DNA of 64,000 bases from positions 62,001 through 126,000 of the forward strand of contig CAWGQN010000010.1 in the NCBI GenBank assembly GCA_963824885.1, in the 5' to 3' direction. Source of the DNA: CAWGQN01 sp963824885. GTDB taxonomy: Bacteria; Actinomycetota; Actinomycetes; Actinomycetales; Microbacteriaceae. Positions 55,758 through 64,000 of this stretch are shown here, in pieces. Both the position numbers and the translations under genes were made by a program. Every line of letters begins with the position of its first letter. Position 1 is the first letter of the stretch. The notes under the pieces are model-generated. The model had not been told where the DNA came from. It saw only the letters and a list, made by a program, of their open reading frames with translations, and made no database searches.

Positions 55758-56113
55758 TGGACACCATCAGCCAAGCCATAGCCACGGCACGCTTTTCACC
55801 CGAAGGATTGATTCCCGCGATCATCCAGCAATGCGATACGCGGGAAGTGCTCATGCTCGGGTGGATGAACGCCGAGGCCATGCGACGAACGCTCACGTCA
55901 GGTCGCGTGACCCTCTGGTCTCGTTCGCGTCTCGATTTTTGGCGCAAAGGAGACACGTCGGGGAACATCCAATTGGTGCGCAGAGCGTTTCTTGATTGCG
56001 ATGGTGACGCGCTTCTCGTCCTCGTGGAACAGCGTGGAGGGGCGTGCCACACGGGCGCACGGACGTGTTTCGATCACGACATTCTCGAGTCAGTCGCTGG
56101 TGAACCGTCGTGA
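55757..56113 (+). CDS. hisI: Phosphoribosyl-AMP cyclohydrolase
   Basis: 118 residues. LIPAIIQQCDTREVLMLGWMNAEAMRRTL, TLWSRSRLDFWRKGDTSGNIQLV and the zinc-binding LVLVEQRGGACHTGARTCF (two cysteines) define the enzyme. The GTG start overlaps the hisF stop and trpE overlaps its end, so his and trp genes form one transcription unit. Confidence 0.95.
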   Translation: MDTISQAIATARFSPEGLIPAIIQQCDTREVLMLGWMNAEAMRRTLTSGRVTLWSRSRLDFWRKGDTSGNIQLVRRAFLDCDGDALLVLVEQRGGACHTGARTCFDHDILESVAGEPS

Positions 56114-57642
56114 CCGAATCAATGCTCGCAACGACCGCCTTCGACGATTTCATCGATATGGCGTCTGACCACCGAGTCATACCAGTTGTGCGCGAGTTAG
56201 CCGCGGACGGCGGATCGCCGATCACAATCTACCGGACGCTCGCGCACGGTCGACCCGGTACCTTTTTGCTTGAATCCGCCGAACGCCCGGGCGCGTGGTC
56301 GAGGTATTCCTTTGTGGGGGTCTCGTCGTTCGGCGTCCTCACGCAATGCAATGGAACGACAGCGTGGATCGATTACGGACTCTCAGCAGAGCGTGCCCTT
56401 GGCGACGCGATAAACGCGCGACCGCTTGAAGCGATAACCGCGATGTACGAACGGTGGCGGAACCCCAAGGGCAACGACCCCGCACCTTTGATCAGCGGCC
56501 TCGTCGGTTTCATTGGCTGGGAGGTGGTTCGCGAAATTGAAGACCTGCCGCACCCGGCACCCGCAGATTACGCGCTCCCCAGTCACGCTTTGTCGTTTGT
56601 TTCCGATCTTGTTGTCATTGACCACCACTGTGGCACGATCACGCTCGTAGCAAACGTGCTCGGCGATGAGATCGAATCACCCGAGACCCTGTGGAATGAC
56701 GCGCAAGACCGCCTTGACGATCTCCAATCTCGACTTGCCAATTCATCCGATACGTGGCTCGCAATGATCGACATGGCAGCCGTTCCGCAACCGCTCGCTC
56801 GAACCCAACGCGATGAATACGTCGCGGCCGTGAAATGCGCACAACGCCACATTCGCAACGGAGACGTCTTTCAAGTTGTCGTGTCGCAGCGGTTCGACAT
56901 GGCGGTTGCGGCTGATGCGTCCGACGTGTATCGTGTGCTTCGACGCCTCAATCCGAGCCCGTACATGTACCTCTTCGCGTTTGAATCCGCGGAAAATGAG
57001 TGCTATTCCATTGTCGGATCGTCTCCTGAAGCCCTCGTGAAAGTCACGGATGGTCGTGCTTTAATGCATCCCATTGCCGGGTCACAGCCTCGCGGACGAA
57101 CTCGTGAGCTCGATATCGAATTCGAGGCAACGCTTGTTGGCGACGAGAAAGAAAAAGCGGAGCATCTTATGCTCGTCGATTTGGCTCGCAACGACCTCCT
57201 CAAAGTGTGTACGCCTAACTCTGTCGGTGTCACCGAATTCATGCGAATTGAGCGATTTAGCCACATCATGCATTTGGTCTCTTCCGTCGCGGGAGACGTG
57301 CGACCCGGATTGTCGCCCATTGATGTTTTCCGCGCGACGTTTCCCGCGGGAACGCTGTCGGGGGCACCCAAACCGCGCGCACTCGAGATTATTGACGAAC
57401 TCGAACCAGCACAGCGCGGCCTGTATGGCGGGGTCGTTGGCTACATCGGACTCGACGGAGATTGCGACCTCGCGATCGCGATTCGAACCGCAACAATTGT
57501 AGACGGTATTGCGCGAGTTCAAGCCGGAGCGGGGATCGTCGCCGACTCTGACCCCCTCCGAGAATTTGAAGAGACACAAAGCAAGGCTGCGGCGCCGCTC
57601 CGCGCCGTCGCCATTGCAAACACCGCGCAGAGGGTGCATTAG
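56110..57642 (+). CDS. trpE: Anthranilate synthase component I
   Basis: 510 residues. N-terminal PGTFLLESAERPGAWSRYSFVGV carries the tryptophan-site LLES motif. The catalytic chorismate-binding part shows IRNGDVFQVVVSQRF, SSPEALVKVTDGRALMHPIAGSQPRGRT, DEKEKAEHLMLVDLARNDLLKV and FPAGTLSGAPKPRALEII. It is probably feedback inhibited by tryptophan through the LLES site. Its glutaminase partner trpG is not nearby. No trp leader peptide is visible because it overlaps hisI. Confidence 0.96.
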   Translation: MTESMLATTAFDDFIDMASDHRVIPVVRELAADGGSPITIYRTLAHGRPGTFLLESAERPGAWSRYSFVGVSSFGVLTQCNGTTAWIDYGLSAERALGDAINARPLEAITAMYERWRNPKGNDPAPLISGLVGFIGWEVVREIEDLPHPAPADYALPSHALSFVSDLVVIDHHCGTITLVANVLGDEIESPETLWNDAQDRLDDLQSRLANSSDTWLAMIDMAAVPQPLARTQRDEYVAAVKCAQRHIRNGDVFQVVVSQRFDMAVAADASDVYRVLRRLNPSPYMYLFAFESAENECYSIVGSSPEALVKVTDGRALMHPIAGSQPRGRTRELDIEFEATLVGDEKEKAEHLMLVDLARNDLLKVCTPNSVGVTEFMRIERFSHIMHLVSSVAGDVRPGLSPIDVFRATFPAGTLSGAPKPRALEIIDELEPAQRGLYGGVVGYIGLDGDCDLAIAIRTATIVDGIARVQAGAGIVADSDPLREFEETQSKAAAPLRAVAIANTAQRVH

Positions 57643-57644
57643 AC

Positions 57645-58274
57645 GTGCCGTCGGGTCGCAAGAAAAAGTACGTCGCGCTCATCGCCGTCGTTATTGCGAG
57701 CGCGGCTTCGCTTCTCGCGTGGAGCCAACCGTGGTTTCATTTGACAATAGCCGGCGCAAGCGAAACGCCCGTCCAGATTGACGTTGCAGGGTCGGTCGCC
57801 GCGCCCGCGCTCTCCGCGCTCGCGCTTGCCGGACTCGCACTCGCGTGCGCGCTCGCAATTTCTGGCCCGGTTTTTCGAATGATTATGGGCTTCTTGGCGT
57901 ATGCAATTGGCGGATCTGTTGCGTTGTCGGCTGTCCTTGCGATGTGTAACCCTGTGGCGACAAGCGCGCCGGCTGTTTCAGCGGTGACGGGCATTACCGG
58001 CACGGGCTCCCTGAGTGCGGTTGTCGAGTCACAATCGACGACCGTGTGGCCAATCCTTGCTTTATGTTCTGCCGCCACATTAGTGTCAGCGGGAATTGCC
58101 GTTCACATCACCGGGCGGTATTGGCCCTCGGGAAGTAGTCGCCACAATAGGTCTCGATATGAGTCTGCGCGTTGGCCGCACGACACCGGTCAGACTTCTA
58201 TCTCGGAGATATCTCCGCATGATCGCGTTACCGCATGGGACGACCTCTCGCACGGAACCGACCCGACGCGGTAG
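57645..58274 (+). CDS. Trp-operon-associated membrane protein
   Basis: 209 residues with four predicted membrane helices: YVALIAVVIASAASLLAW, ALSALALAGLALACALAI, MIMGFLAYAIGGSVALSAVLAM and ILALCSAATLVSAGIAV. QPWFHLTI after the first helix is typical of the actinobacterial family found between trpE and trpC. Its function is unknown; conserved place suggests a role in tryptophan synthesis or transport. The GTG start is two bases after trpE. Confidence 0.85.
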   Translation: MPSGRKKKYVALIAVVIASAASLLAWSQPWFHLTIAGASETPVQIDVAGSVAAPALSALALAGLALACALAISGPVFRMIMGFLAYAIGGSVALSAVLAMCNPVATSAPAVSAVTGITGTGSLSAVVESQSTTVWPILALCSAATLVSAGIAVHITGRYWPSGSSRHNRSRYESARWPHDTGQTSISEISPHDRVTAWDDLSHGTDPTR

Positions 58275-58331
58275 CCGCCCAGCGAGCGGCTAGAGTTGAT
58301 CGTGTTCCCGACTCGCCCATTGAGGAGGACC

Positions 58332-58562
58332 ATGAGTAGTGAGACTGAAGATTCCCACGGCCACTCGGTGGCCGCGTGGACGTCGGTCACGATCATGCTC
58401 GTTGCCACTCTGGTTGGCACGGTTGCATTTTTTTTGGACGCCCAATTATTTGTCTGGGCTTCGGCCGCCCTTCTGGTCGTCGGCCTCATCGTCGGGTGGA
58501 TCTTGGCGCGGGCTGGTTTTGGCGTTGGCGGCTCGAAAAGCACGCGTCGCACGTCGACCTGA
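58332..58562 (+). CDS. Small two-helix membrane protein of the trp operon (DUF6704-like)
   Basis: 76 residues from ATG 58332, after TGAGGAGGA. HGHSVAAWTSVTIMLVATLVGTVAFFLDAQ is helix 1 and FVWASAALLVVGLIVGWILARAGFGVGG is helix 2. Small proteins with this HGHSxAAWT start and ARAGxGVGG end are conserved between the Trp-operon membrane protein and trpC in Microbacteriaceae. The function is unknown. Confidence 0.8.
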   Translation: MSSETEDSHGHSVAAWTSVTIMLVATLVGTVAFFLDAQLFVWASAALLVVGLIVGWILARAGFGVGGSKSTRRTST

Positions 58563-58563
58563 C

Positions 58564-59337
58564 ATGCTCGACGAACTCGTTGCAGGCGCGCTCGCGGATG
58601 CCTACGAACGCCGGTCACGCGTGCCTCTTGACGCGGTTGAACGGGCGGCTCTCGAGGCGCCCGAGGTCATTGACGCGCACGCGGCGCTTGCGCCCGCCGA
58701 TACGGTCAAGATCATTGCCGAGATTAAACGGGCAAGTCCTTCTGCCGGTCGCATTGCCGAAATAGAGGACCCCACCGAAATTGCTCGACGCTATGCGACC
58801 GGTGGCTCAAATGCCATTAGCGTGCTTACCGAACGCCGCCATTTCGGTGGGTCTCTTGACGACTTAGCATCGATTCGCACGTCGGTCGAGATTCCGTTGC
58901 TTCGCAAAGACTTTCTCGTCAATCCGTATCAGATTTTCGAGGCTCGCGCGGCGGGTGCAGACATGGTTCTTTTGATCGTTGCGGCGCTCGACGACGGGAT
59001 GATCGGCGAGCTGCACGCGTTGGCGGATGATCTCGGCATGGCTGTCCTCTTCGAAACGCACAATTCTGACGAAGTGAGGCGAGCGCTCGATTCGGGGGGC
59101 ACACTCATTGGTGTGAACGCTCGTAACCTTGAAACGTTTGAGCTCGACCGCGAACTTTTTGGTCGACTCTCGGAAAACATTCCATCGGGAGCGACACGTA
59201 TCGCCGAGTCGGGTGTCAGGTCAGTGGCCGACGTTGCGCATTATCGTTCCAGCGGCGCCGACGTCGTTCTCGTTGGCGAAGTGCTTTCCGCGAGCGAAGA
59301 TCCGCAACACGCACTCGCCGAATTTTTCGCGGTTTAG
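58564..59337 (+). CDS. trpC: Indole-3-glycerol phosphate synthase
   Basis: 257 residues. IIAEIKRASPSAGRIAE (catalytic Lys), AISVLTERRHFGGSLDDL, PLLRKDFLVNPYQIFEARAAGADMVLLIVAAL, LIGVNARNLETFELD and RIAESGVRS are all present. It closes the indole ring. ATG 58564 starts just after the previous stop; the longer frame is a shadow of the small membrane protein gene. No trpD or trpF gene is adjacent. Confidence 0.95.
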   Translation: MLDELVAGALADAYERRSRVPLDAVERAALEAPEVIDAHAALAPADTVKIIAEIKRASPSAGRIAEIEDPTEIARRYATGGSNAISVLTERRHFGGSLDDLASIRTSVEIPLLRKDFLVNPYQIFEARAAGADMVLLIVAALDDGMIGELHALADDLGMAVLFETHNSDEVRRALDSGGTLIGVNARNLETFELDRELFGRLSENIPSGATRIAESGVRSVADVAHYRSSGADVVLVGEVLSASEDPQHALAEFFAV

Positions 59338-59338
59338 G

Positions 59339-60547
59339 ATGACGCTCCGATCAGAAGCGGGTCCATACTTTGGCTCATACGGGGGTCGGTTCGTTCCAGA
59401 GGCGTTGATTTCTGCGCTTGACGAGCTCGCCGAAGAATTCAAATCGGTCCGGGTCGACCCGGTGTTTCAGGCCGAACTCGGTCGCCTCAATGCCACTTAC
59501 GGCGGGAGACCCTCGATTCTCACCGAGGTCCCGCGGTTTTCTCAGTGCGCTGGAAACGCGCGAATTTTTCTCAAACGCGAAGATCTCAATCACACTGGCT
59601 CGCACAAAATAAGCAACGCTTTAGGACAGGCGTTGCTCGCGCGACGCCTCGGAAAGACACGACTCATTGCAGAAACAGGGGCCGGGCAACACGGCGTGGC
59701 GACGGCAACCGTCGCGGCCCGCTTCGGAATGGCGTGCACGATCTACATGGGCGAAGTCGACACGGCGCGTCAGGCCCTCAACGTCGCTCGCATGCAATTT
59801 CTTGGCGCCACCGTAATTCCGGTAACCACTGGTTCGCGCACCCTTAAAGACGCCATAAATGAGACGCTCCGCGATTGGGTGGCGAACCTTGACAATACTC
59901 ACTACCTCTTGGGCACCGTTGCGGGACCCCACCCTTTTCCATTCATCGTTCGCGAATTTGTGCGTGTGATCGGTGACGAAGCACGAGACCAGGTTGTCCA
60001 ACTCACCGGTCGCCTCCCCGATGCCGTCGCCGCGTGCGTGGGCGGCGGGTCAAACGCAATCGGCATTTTCCACGCGTTCCTCGATGATTCCTCGGTAGCC
60101 TTATACGGCTTTGAAGGCGGTGGGGTGGGGCGCGAGTCGGGCGAGAGCGCGGCGACTATCACGCTCGGCAGTCCCGGGGTCCTCCACGGCGCCTTCACCT
60201 ACGTCCTTCAAGATCGTGACGGTCAAACGGCCCACACGCACTCGATCTCTGCGGGATTGGATTACCCGGGTGTCGGGCCTGAGCACGCGTGGCTCTCCGA
60301 TGCACAACGAGTGAGCTATCGGCCCATTCTCGACAGCGACGCGATGTCAGCAATGCGCCTCCTTGCCCAAACGGAAGGAATTATTCCCGCGATAGAGTCG
60401 GCACACGCGCTCGCCGGCGCAATCTCCCTCGGCCACGAACTTGGATCAGAGGCGATTATTCTTGTCAACCTGAGCGGTCGAGGAGACAAAGACATGGAAA
60501 CAGCCGCTCGGTATTTTGACCTTCTCGACGCCCACGCTCCATCATGA
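59339..60547 (+). CDS. trpB: Tryptophan synthase beta subunit
   Basis: 402 residues. PYFGSYGGRFVPEALISALDEL opens the protein, the PLP lysine is in LNHTGSHKISNALGQA, ETGAGQHGVATATVAARFG binds substrate, and ACVGGGSNAIGIFHAF binds the PLP phosphate. It joins indole to serine. The ATG follows the trpC stop with an A-G spacer, and trpA overlaps by four bases. Confidence 0.96.
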   Translation: MTLRSEAGPYFGSYGGRFVPEALISALDELAEEFKSVRVDPVFQAELGRLNATYGGRPSILTEVPRFSQCAGNARIFLKREDLNHTGSHKISNALGQALLARRLGKTRLIAETGAGQHGVATATVAARFGMACTIYMGEVDTARQALNVARMQFLGATVIPVTTGSRTLKDAINETLRDWVANLDNTHYLLGTVAGPHPFPFIVREFVRVIGDEARDQVVQLTGRLPDAVAACVGGGSNAIGIFHAFLDDSSVALYGFEGGGVGRESGESAATITLGSPGVLHGAFTYVLQDRDGQTAHTHSISAGLDYPGVGPEHAWLSDAQRVSYRPILDSDAMSAMRLLAQTEGIIPAIESAHALAGAISLGHELGSEAIILVNLSGRGDKDMETAARYFDLLDAHAPS

Positions 60548-61365
60548 CCGCCGAAACGCGCGTCGGCGCACCGAGCGGTTCGAAAGTGGCTTCGACGATA
60601 GCCGAGCGAAATCGAGTCGCGTCGGGTGCCCTCATCGGTTATGTGCCCGCGGGGTTTCCGACGCTCAGGACGAGTGTCAACGCGGCGGTGGCACTTGCCG
60701 AGAACGGGGTTGACGTCATCGAATTGGGCATTCCCTACTCCGATCCGATCATGGATGGTCCCGTCATTCAAGCGGCAACCGCAACCGCACTCGACAATGG
60801 ATTCCGCATCGATCACAGTTTTGACGCGATCAGAGCGATTACCGAACGCGTGAGTGTTCCCGTGCTTGTGATGACCTACTGGAATTCTGTAATGCACTAC
60901 GGCGTCGAGCGTTTTGCTCGCACGCTCCATGCGGCCGGAGGTGCCGGCGCAGTCACTCCTGACCTTATTCCCGACGAAGCGGCAATGTGGCTTCGCGCAA
61001 CCGACGCTTTCGACCTCGACCGAATTTTTCTCGCGGCGCCGTCGTCGTCGCGAATGAGACTCGATCACATCAAGCGCGTCAGTCGCGGCTTCGTCTACGC
61101 GTCGTCCACCATGGGCATCACGGGACCGCGAATCGACGTCGATCACGCTGCGCGCCACCTTGTCGACCGCTTGCGGGGTCCCGACGCACCACCGGCGTGC
61201 GTTGGCGTGGGGATTTCAACAGCCGAGCACGTTGCTGAGGTTCTCCGCTATGCGGACGGTGCGATAGTCGGTTCGGTCCTCGTGCGGGAGCTCGCCGAAA
61301 ACGGAGTGTCTGGTATCGCCGCGTTCGCGAATACACTGTCTCGCGGCACCATCCCGGCGAGTTAG
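60544..61365 (+). CDS. trpA: Tryptophan synthase alpha subunit
   Basis: 273 residues. LIGYVPAGFPTLRTS, DVIELGIPYSDPIMDGPVIQAA (catalytic Glu and Asp), VLVMTYWNSVMHYGVERFA, GFVYASSTMGITGPR and CVGVGISTAEHVAEV are the ordered signatures. It releases indole for TrpB. Its ATG overlaps the trpB stop. It ends the trp group. Confidence 0.96.
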   Translation: MTAETRVGAPSGSKVASTIAERNRVASGALIGYVPAGFPTLRTSVNAAVALAENGVDVIELGIPYSDPIMDGPVIQAATATALDNGFRIDHSFDAIRAITERVSVPVLVMTYWNSVMHYGVERFARTLHAAGGAGAVTPDLIPDEAAMWLRATDAFDLDRIFLAAPSSSRMRLDHIKRVSRGFVYASSTMGITGPRIDVDHAARHLVDRLRGPDAPPACVGVGISTAEHVAEVLRYADGAIVGSVLVRELAENGVSGIAAFANTLSRGTIPAS

Positions 61366-61405
61366 AGTATAAGCGGCTCACGGCGCTGGGGGAGGAACCG
61401 CGCGT

Positions 61406-62425
61406 TTGCACTGGCAGGAAAGGTACCTTGAGGTGGCGAAATCCCTGAACATGCTTGGCGGCGCTTTGCCGGAGAGCGCTCTCGCGAGTATTCCAAGCCC
61501 GCCATCCGCGTGGGCTAGTTTTTCGGCGGGGCCACTGACAATCCACACGTACGCGCTGTGCATAATGCTCGGCATGATTCTGGCCACGATCATCGCGTCG
61601 CGGCGGTTAACGGGTCGCGGCGCCGAGCCGGGGGTCGTCCTCGATATTGTCATTTGGGCGATTCCTCTCGGTATCGTGGGGGCCCGTTTTTACCACGTCT
61701 TCACGCATCCGGCAGACTACTTCTATCCGGGCGCGAACCTCGCGGCAACGCTCTATATTTGGGATGGTGGGAACGCAATTTTTGGAGCCTTGATCGGGGG
61801 AGCGATTGGCGCGTTCATTGGTTGTCGGCTAAGCGGTGTACGATTCTGGTCTTTCGCCGACGCAATTGCACCCGCAATGTTCGTCGCTCAAGCGACCGGT
61901 CGAGTCGGGAACTATTTCAATCACGAACTTTTTGGTCTGCCCACGACTCTCCCGTGGGGCCTTGAAATCGAATCCACAAACGCCGCGTTCCCACAGGGTT
62001 TGCCCAATTCGACGCTCTTCCACCCCACTTTTGTGTACGAGATCCTGTGGAATCTCGTCGGGCTCGTGGTTCTTCTCGTCCTTGAACGGAAGTTTCTCCT
62101 TCACTGGGGCAAAGCCTTCGGCGTGTATCTCATTTGGTACGGGATTGGCCGATCGTGGTTTGAATCGATCCGCATCGATCCCAGCGAAACTCTTTTTGGG
62201 GTTCGCAGCAACAATTGGGCCGCGTTCATTGCGATCCTGATTGGTGTCGCCATCATTCTCGTGCAAAACCGCCGGCATCCTGGATTAGAACCAAGTCCGT
62301 ACCGTCCCGGTCGTGAGTGGCGCCCAGTTCTTCCCGGAGGAGAATCCGAAATGCCCGACGATCTCGGGAATGAAGCTGGTGAATCCAACAAATCGAGCGC
62401 CACATTTCCGCACGTCATGAACTGA
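61406..62425 (+). CDS. lgt: Phosphatidylglycerol-prolipoprotein diacylglyceryl transferase
   Basis: About 339 residues with around seven membrane helices. GPLTIHTYALCIMLGMILATII, GIVGARFYHVFTHP and the family signature ATGRVGNYFNHELFGLPTTLPWGL are clear, with YGIGRSWFESIRID near the end and a polar C-terminal tail. It attaches the lipid to lipoprotein cysteines. The TTG at 61406 follows GGGGGAGG; GTG 61433 and ATG 61451 are alternatives. Confidence 0.94.
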   Translation: MHWQERYLEVAKSLNMLGGALPESALASIPSPPSAWASFSAGPLTIHTYALCIMLGMILATIIASRRLTGRGAEPGVVLDIVIWAIPLGIVGARFYHVFTHPADYFYPGANLAATLYIWDGGNAIFGALIGGAIGAFIGCRLSGVRFWSFADAIAPAMFVAQATGRVGNYFNHELFGLPTTLPWGLEIESTNAAFPQGLPNSTLFHPTFVYEILWNLVGLVVLLVLERKFLLHWGKAFGVYLIWYGIGRSWFESIRIDPSETLFGVRSNNWAAFIAILIGVAIILVQNRRHPGLEPSPYRPGREWRPVLPGGESEMPDDLGNEAGESNKSSATFPHVMN

Positions 62426-62437
62426 GGACGGTCGTCG

Positions 62438-64000
62438 ATGACGCCTCAACGCGACACCACACCGTATGGAGCGTTCCCACCGCGCGAGGGGCTCTACGAT
62501 CCCTCGGCCGAGCGTGACTCGTGTGGACTCGCGATGGTGGCAACAACGCGGGGAACCGCGGGCCACGATATTATTGACACGGCACTCGGCGCGCTCCGCA
62601 ATCTCGAACATCGCGGCGCAATTGGTTCTGACTCGGGAACCGGCGACGGCGCCGGAATTATCACTCAGGTTCCCCACGAATTCTTGCGAAACGTGGCTCC
62701 CTTCGATTTGCCGCGTGCCGGCTCTTATGTTGTCGGGAACGTGTTCTTGCCCGTCGAAAGTGCCGAACGAGACACCATCAAGGAGTCGATTGCGAGCGTA
62801 GCGCGCGAACACGATCTCGTCGTCCTCGGTTGGCGCGACGTTCCCGTGTGTCCGTCTGAAATCGGCTCCCTCGCGCGCGAGTCCCTGCCAAAAATTGAGC
62901 AGCTCTTTCTCGCGGGCGCGGGCTCACGCGACTCGCCCCGGACCGACCTCGACCGGAGAGCTTTCACGCTCCGCAAACACATTGAACACGCGCACTCGGC
63001 CTATTTCATGTCGCTCTCGAGCCGGACGATTGTCTACAAGGGCATGGTGACGACGCTCCAACTCGAACCGTTCTATCCTGACCTCTCCGATGCGAGGTTT
63101 GAGTCTCGACTCGCTCTCGTCCACTCTCGCTATTCGACAAATACGTTTCCATCATGGCCCCTCGCACAACCATTTCGAATGATCGCGCACAATGGCGAGA
63201 TCAACACAATCCGTGGCAACCGAAACTGGATGCGTGCCCGTCAGGCGCAACTCCGTTCGACACTGTTGGGCGACCCCGAACGCGCGGTGCCCATTGTCAC
63301 CTCCGGCGCGAGTGATTCAGCATCGTTCGATGAAGTGGTCGAATTCTTGAGCCTAAGCGGGCGCTCGTTGCCTCACGCCGTCATGATGCTGATGCCTGAA
63401 GCGTGGGAAAACCAGCCGGAAATGGAAAAGAACCGCAGAGAGTTCTACGAGTACCATTCCATGCTCATGGAACCGTGGGACGGTCCCGCAGCGGTTACGT
63501 TTACCGACGGCACACTCGTGGGGGCAACGCTCGACCGTAACGGCCTCCGGCCCGGTCGTTATCTCGTGATCGACGACGGCCTCGTGGTGTTGGCGAGCGA
63601 GACCGGCGTCCTTGACGTGGACCCCGCTCGAGTCACGCGAAAGGGAAGGCTTGAGCCGGGCTCAATGTTTCTCGTCGATACCGCCGAGGGCCGTCTCATT
63701 GACGACGACGAAATTAAGGCTCACGTCGCGACGTCTGCACCGTGGGGTCGTTGGGTAGAGGCGAGTCGCATTAAACTCGAAGATCTCCCCGATAGGGAGC
63801 ACGTCGTCCACACTCCCGCCTCCGTCACGCGTCGACAACGCACCTTTGGGTACACCGAAGAAGACGTGCGCATGCTCTTGACGCCAATGGCGACAACGGG
63901 GAGTGAGCCGCTCGGTGCGATGGGATCAGACACCCCGATCGCGATTTTGGCACAGCGCCCCGTCCTTTTATTCGATTACTTCGTGCAGCAATTCGCTCAA
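62438..64000 (+). CDS. gltB: Glutamate synthase large subunit, N-terminal part (runs off window)
   Basis: 521 residues, open to the end of the window. A short propeptide ends before the nucleophile cysteine in RDSCGLAMVATTRG. The class II amidotransferase domain shows ALRNLEHRGAIGSDSGTGDGAGI, LALVHSRYSTNTFPSWPLAQPFRMIAHNGEINTIRGN and LDRNGLRPGRY. The FMN and iron-sulfur parts lie beyond the window. ATG 62438 follows GAGGA and starts 12 bases after lgt. With Amt at the other end of the window it belongs to ammonia assimilation. Confidence 0.95.
   Translation, partial: MTPQRDTTPYGAFPPREGLYDPSAERDSCGLAMVATTRGTAGHDIIDTALGALRNLEHRGAIGSDSGTGDGAGIITQVPHEFLRNVAPFDLPRAGSYVVGNVFLPVESAERDTIKESIASVAREHDLVVLGWRDVPVCPSEIGSLARESLPKIEQLFLAGAGSRDSPRTDLDRRAFTLRKHIEHAHSAYFMSLSSRTIVYKGMVTTLQLEPFYPDLSDARFESRLALVHSRYSTNTFPSWPLAQPFRMIAHNGEINTIRGNRNWMRARQAQLRSTLLGDPERAVPIVTSGASDSASFDEVVEFLSLSGRSLPHAVMMLMPEAWENQPEMEKNRREFYEYHSMLMEPWDGPAAVTFTDGTLVGATLDRNGLRPGRYLVIDDGLVVLASETGVLDVDPARVTRKGRLEPGSMFLVDTAEGRLIDDDEIKAHVATSAPWGRWVEASRIKLEDLPDREHVVHTPASVTRRQRTFGYTEEDVRMLLTPMATTGSEPLGAMGSDTPIAILAQRPVLLFDYFVQQFAQ

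Noticed and set aside
1..64000. CRISPR array, insertion sequence, phage or integrase gene
   Set aside because: I saw no regularly spaced repeats, transposase or integrase motifs. The duplicated cassette near 7 kb has no flanking terminal repeats that I could see.

Overview
The window is a gene-dense chromosomal segment of an actinobacterium, most likely a member of the Microbacteriaceae with a compact genome. I infer this from the gene order (thrS-HIT-pdxST-yebC-ruvCAB-yajC-secDF-rel; rpsD-alaS-ruvX-mltG-aro-efp-nusB-pyr; gmk-rpoZ-coaBC-metK-priA-fmt; his/trp-lgt-gltB), from actinobacterial proteins such as a DUF3000 protein, an mIHF-type domain and the Trp-operon membrane protein, from many GTG starts and 4-base stop/start overlaps, and from a moderate GC content (mid-50s by eye). 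Almost everything is housekeeping, and no stretch above 300 bases lacks a gene or gene remnant.

Layout. 1-5459: a fatty-acid oxidation pair (partial FadB/J-like, thiolase), RNase D and a DUF3000 gene on the minus strand, then zapE and a VOC-fold protein in convergent orientation. 5535-6797: ammonium transporter. 6875-8893: the one accessory locus, with a secreted hydrophobic Gly-rich protein plus a small two-helix membrane protein, an inverted and decayed second copy of the same pair, and a remnant of an MmpS-like secreted domain. 8986-9528: four tRNA genes (Val-GAC, Cys, Gly, Val-CAC). 9599-22518: thrS, HIT protein, PLP synthase, yebC, ruvCAB, Sec accessory proteins and Rel. 22267-25267: AbiEi-like, DUF349 and cyclophilin genes on the minus strand. 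25406-37618: rarA, rpsD, a small membrane-anchored protein, alaS, ruvX, mltG, the shikimate genes, efp and nusB. 37662-47335: a PyrR-binding element and the whole pyr operon, running into an mIHF-guanylate kinase fusion. 47404-53803: rpoZ, coaBC, metK, priA, fmt, rpe. 53822-61365: part of the his and trp pathways. 61406-64000: lgt and the 5' part of gltB.

Two things stand out. First, the 6875-8893 locus looks like a duplicated secreted-peptide/membrane-partner pair. I propose, without experimental support, an antagonism/immunity or signalling cassette. The two copies keep a nearly identical cysteine-containing C-terminus. Second, four universally conserved genes (ruvC, rpoZ, coaBC, hisG) are broken by single-base shifts, mostly at homopolymer runs. 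This pattern suggests base-calling or assembly error rather than real loss, but it needs checking. Also notable are the mIHF-Gmk fusion, a PyrR-binding hairpin lying directly on the pyrR ribosome-binding site, and two valine tRNAs differing at only three positions in inverted orientation.
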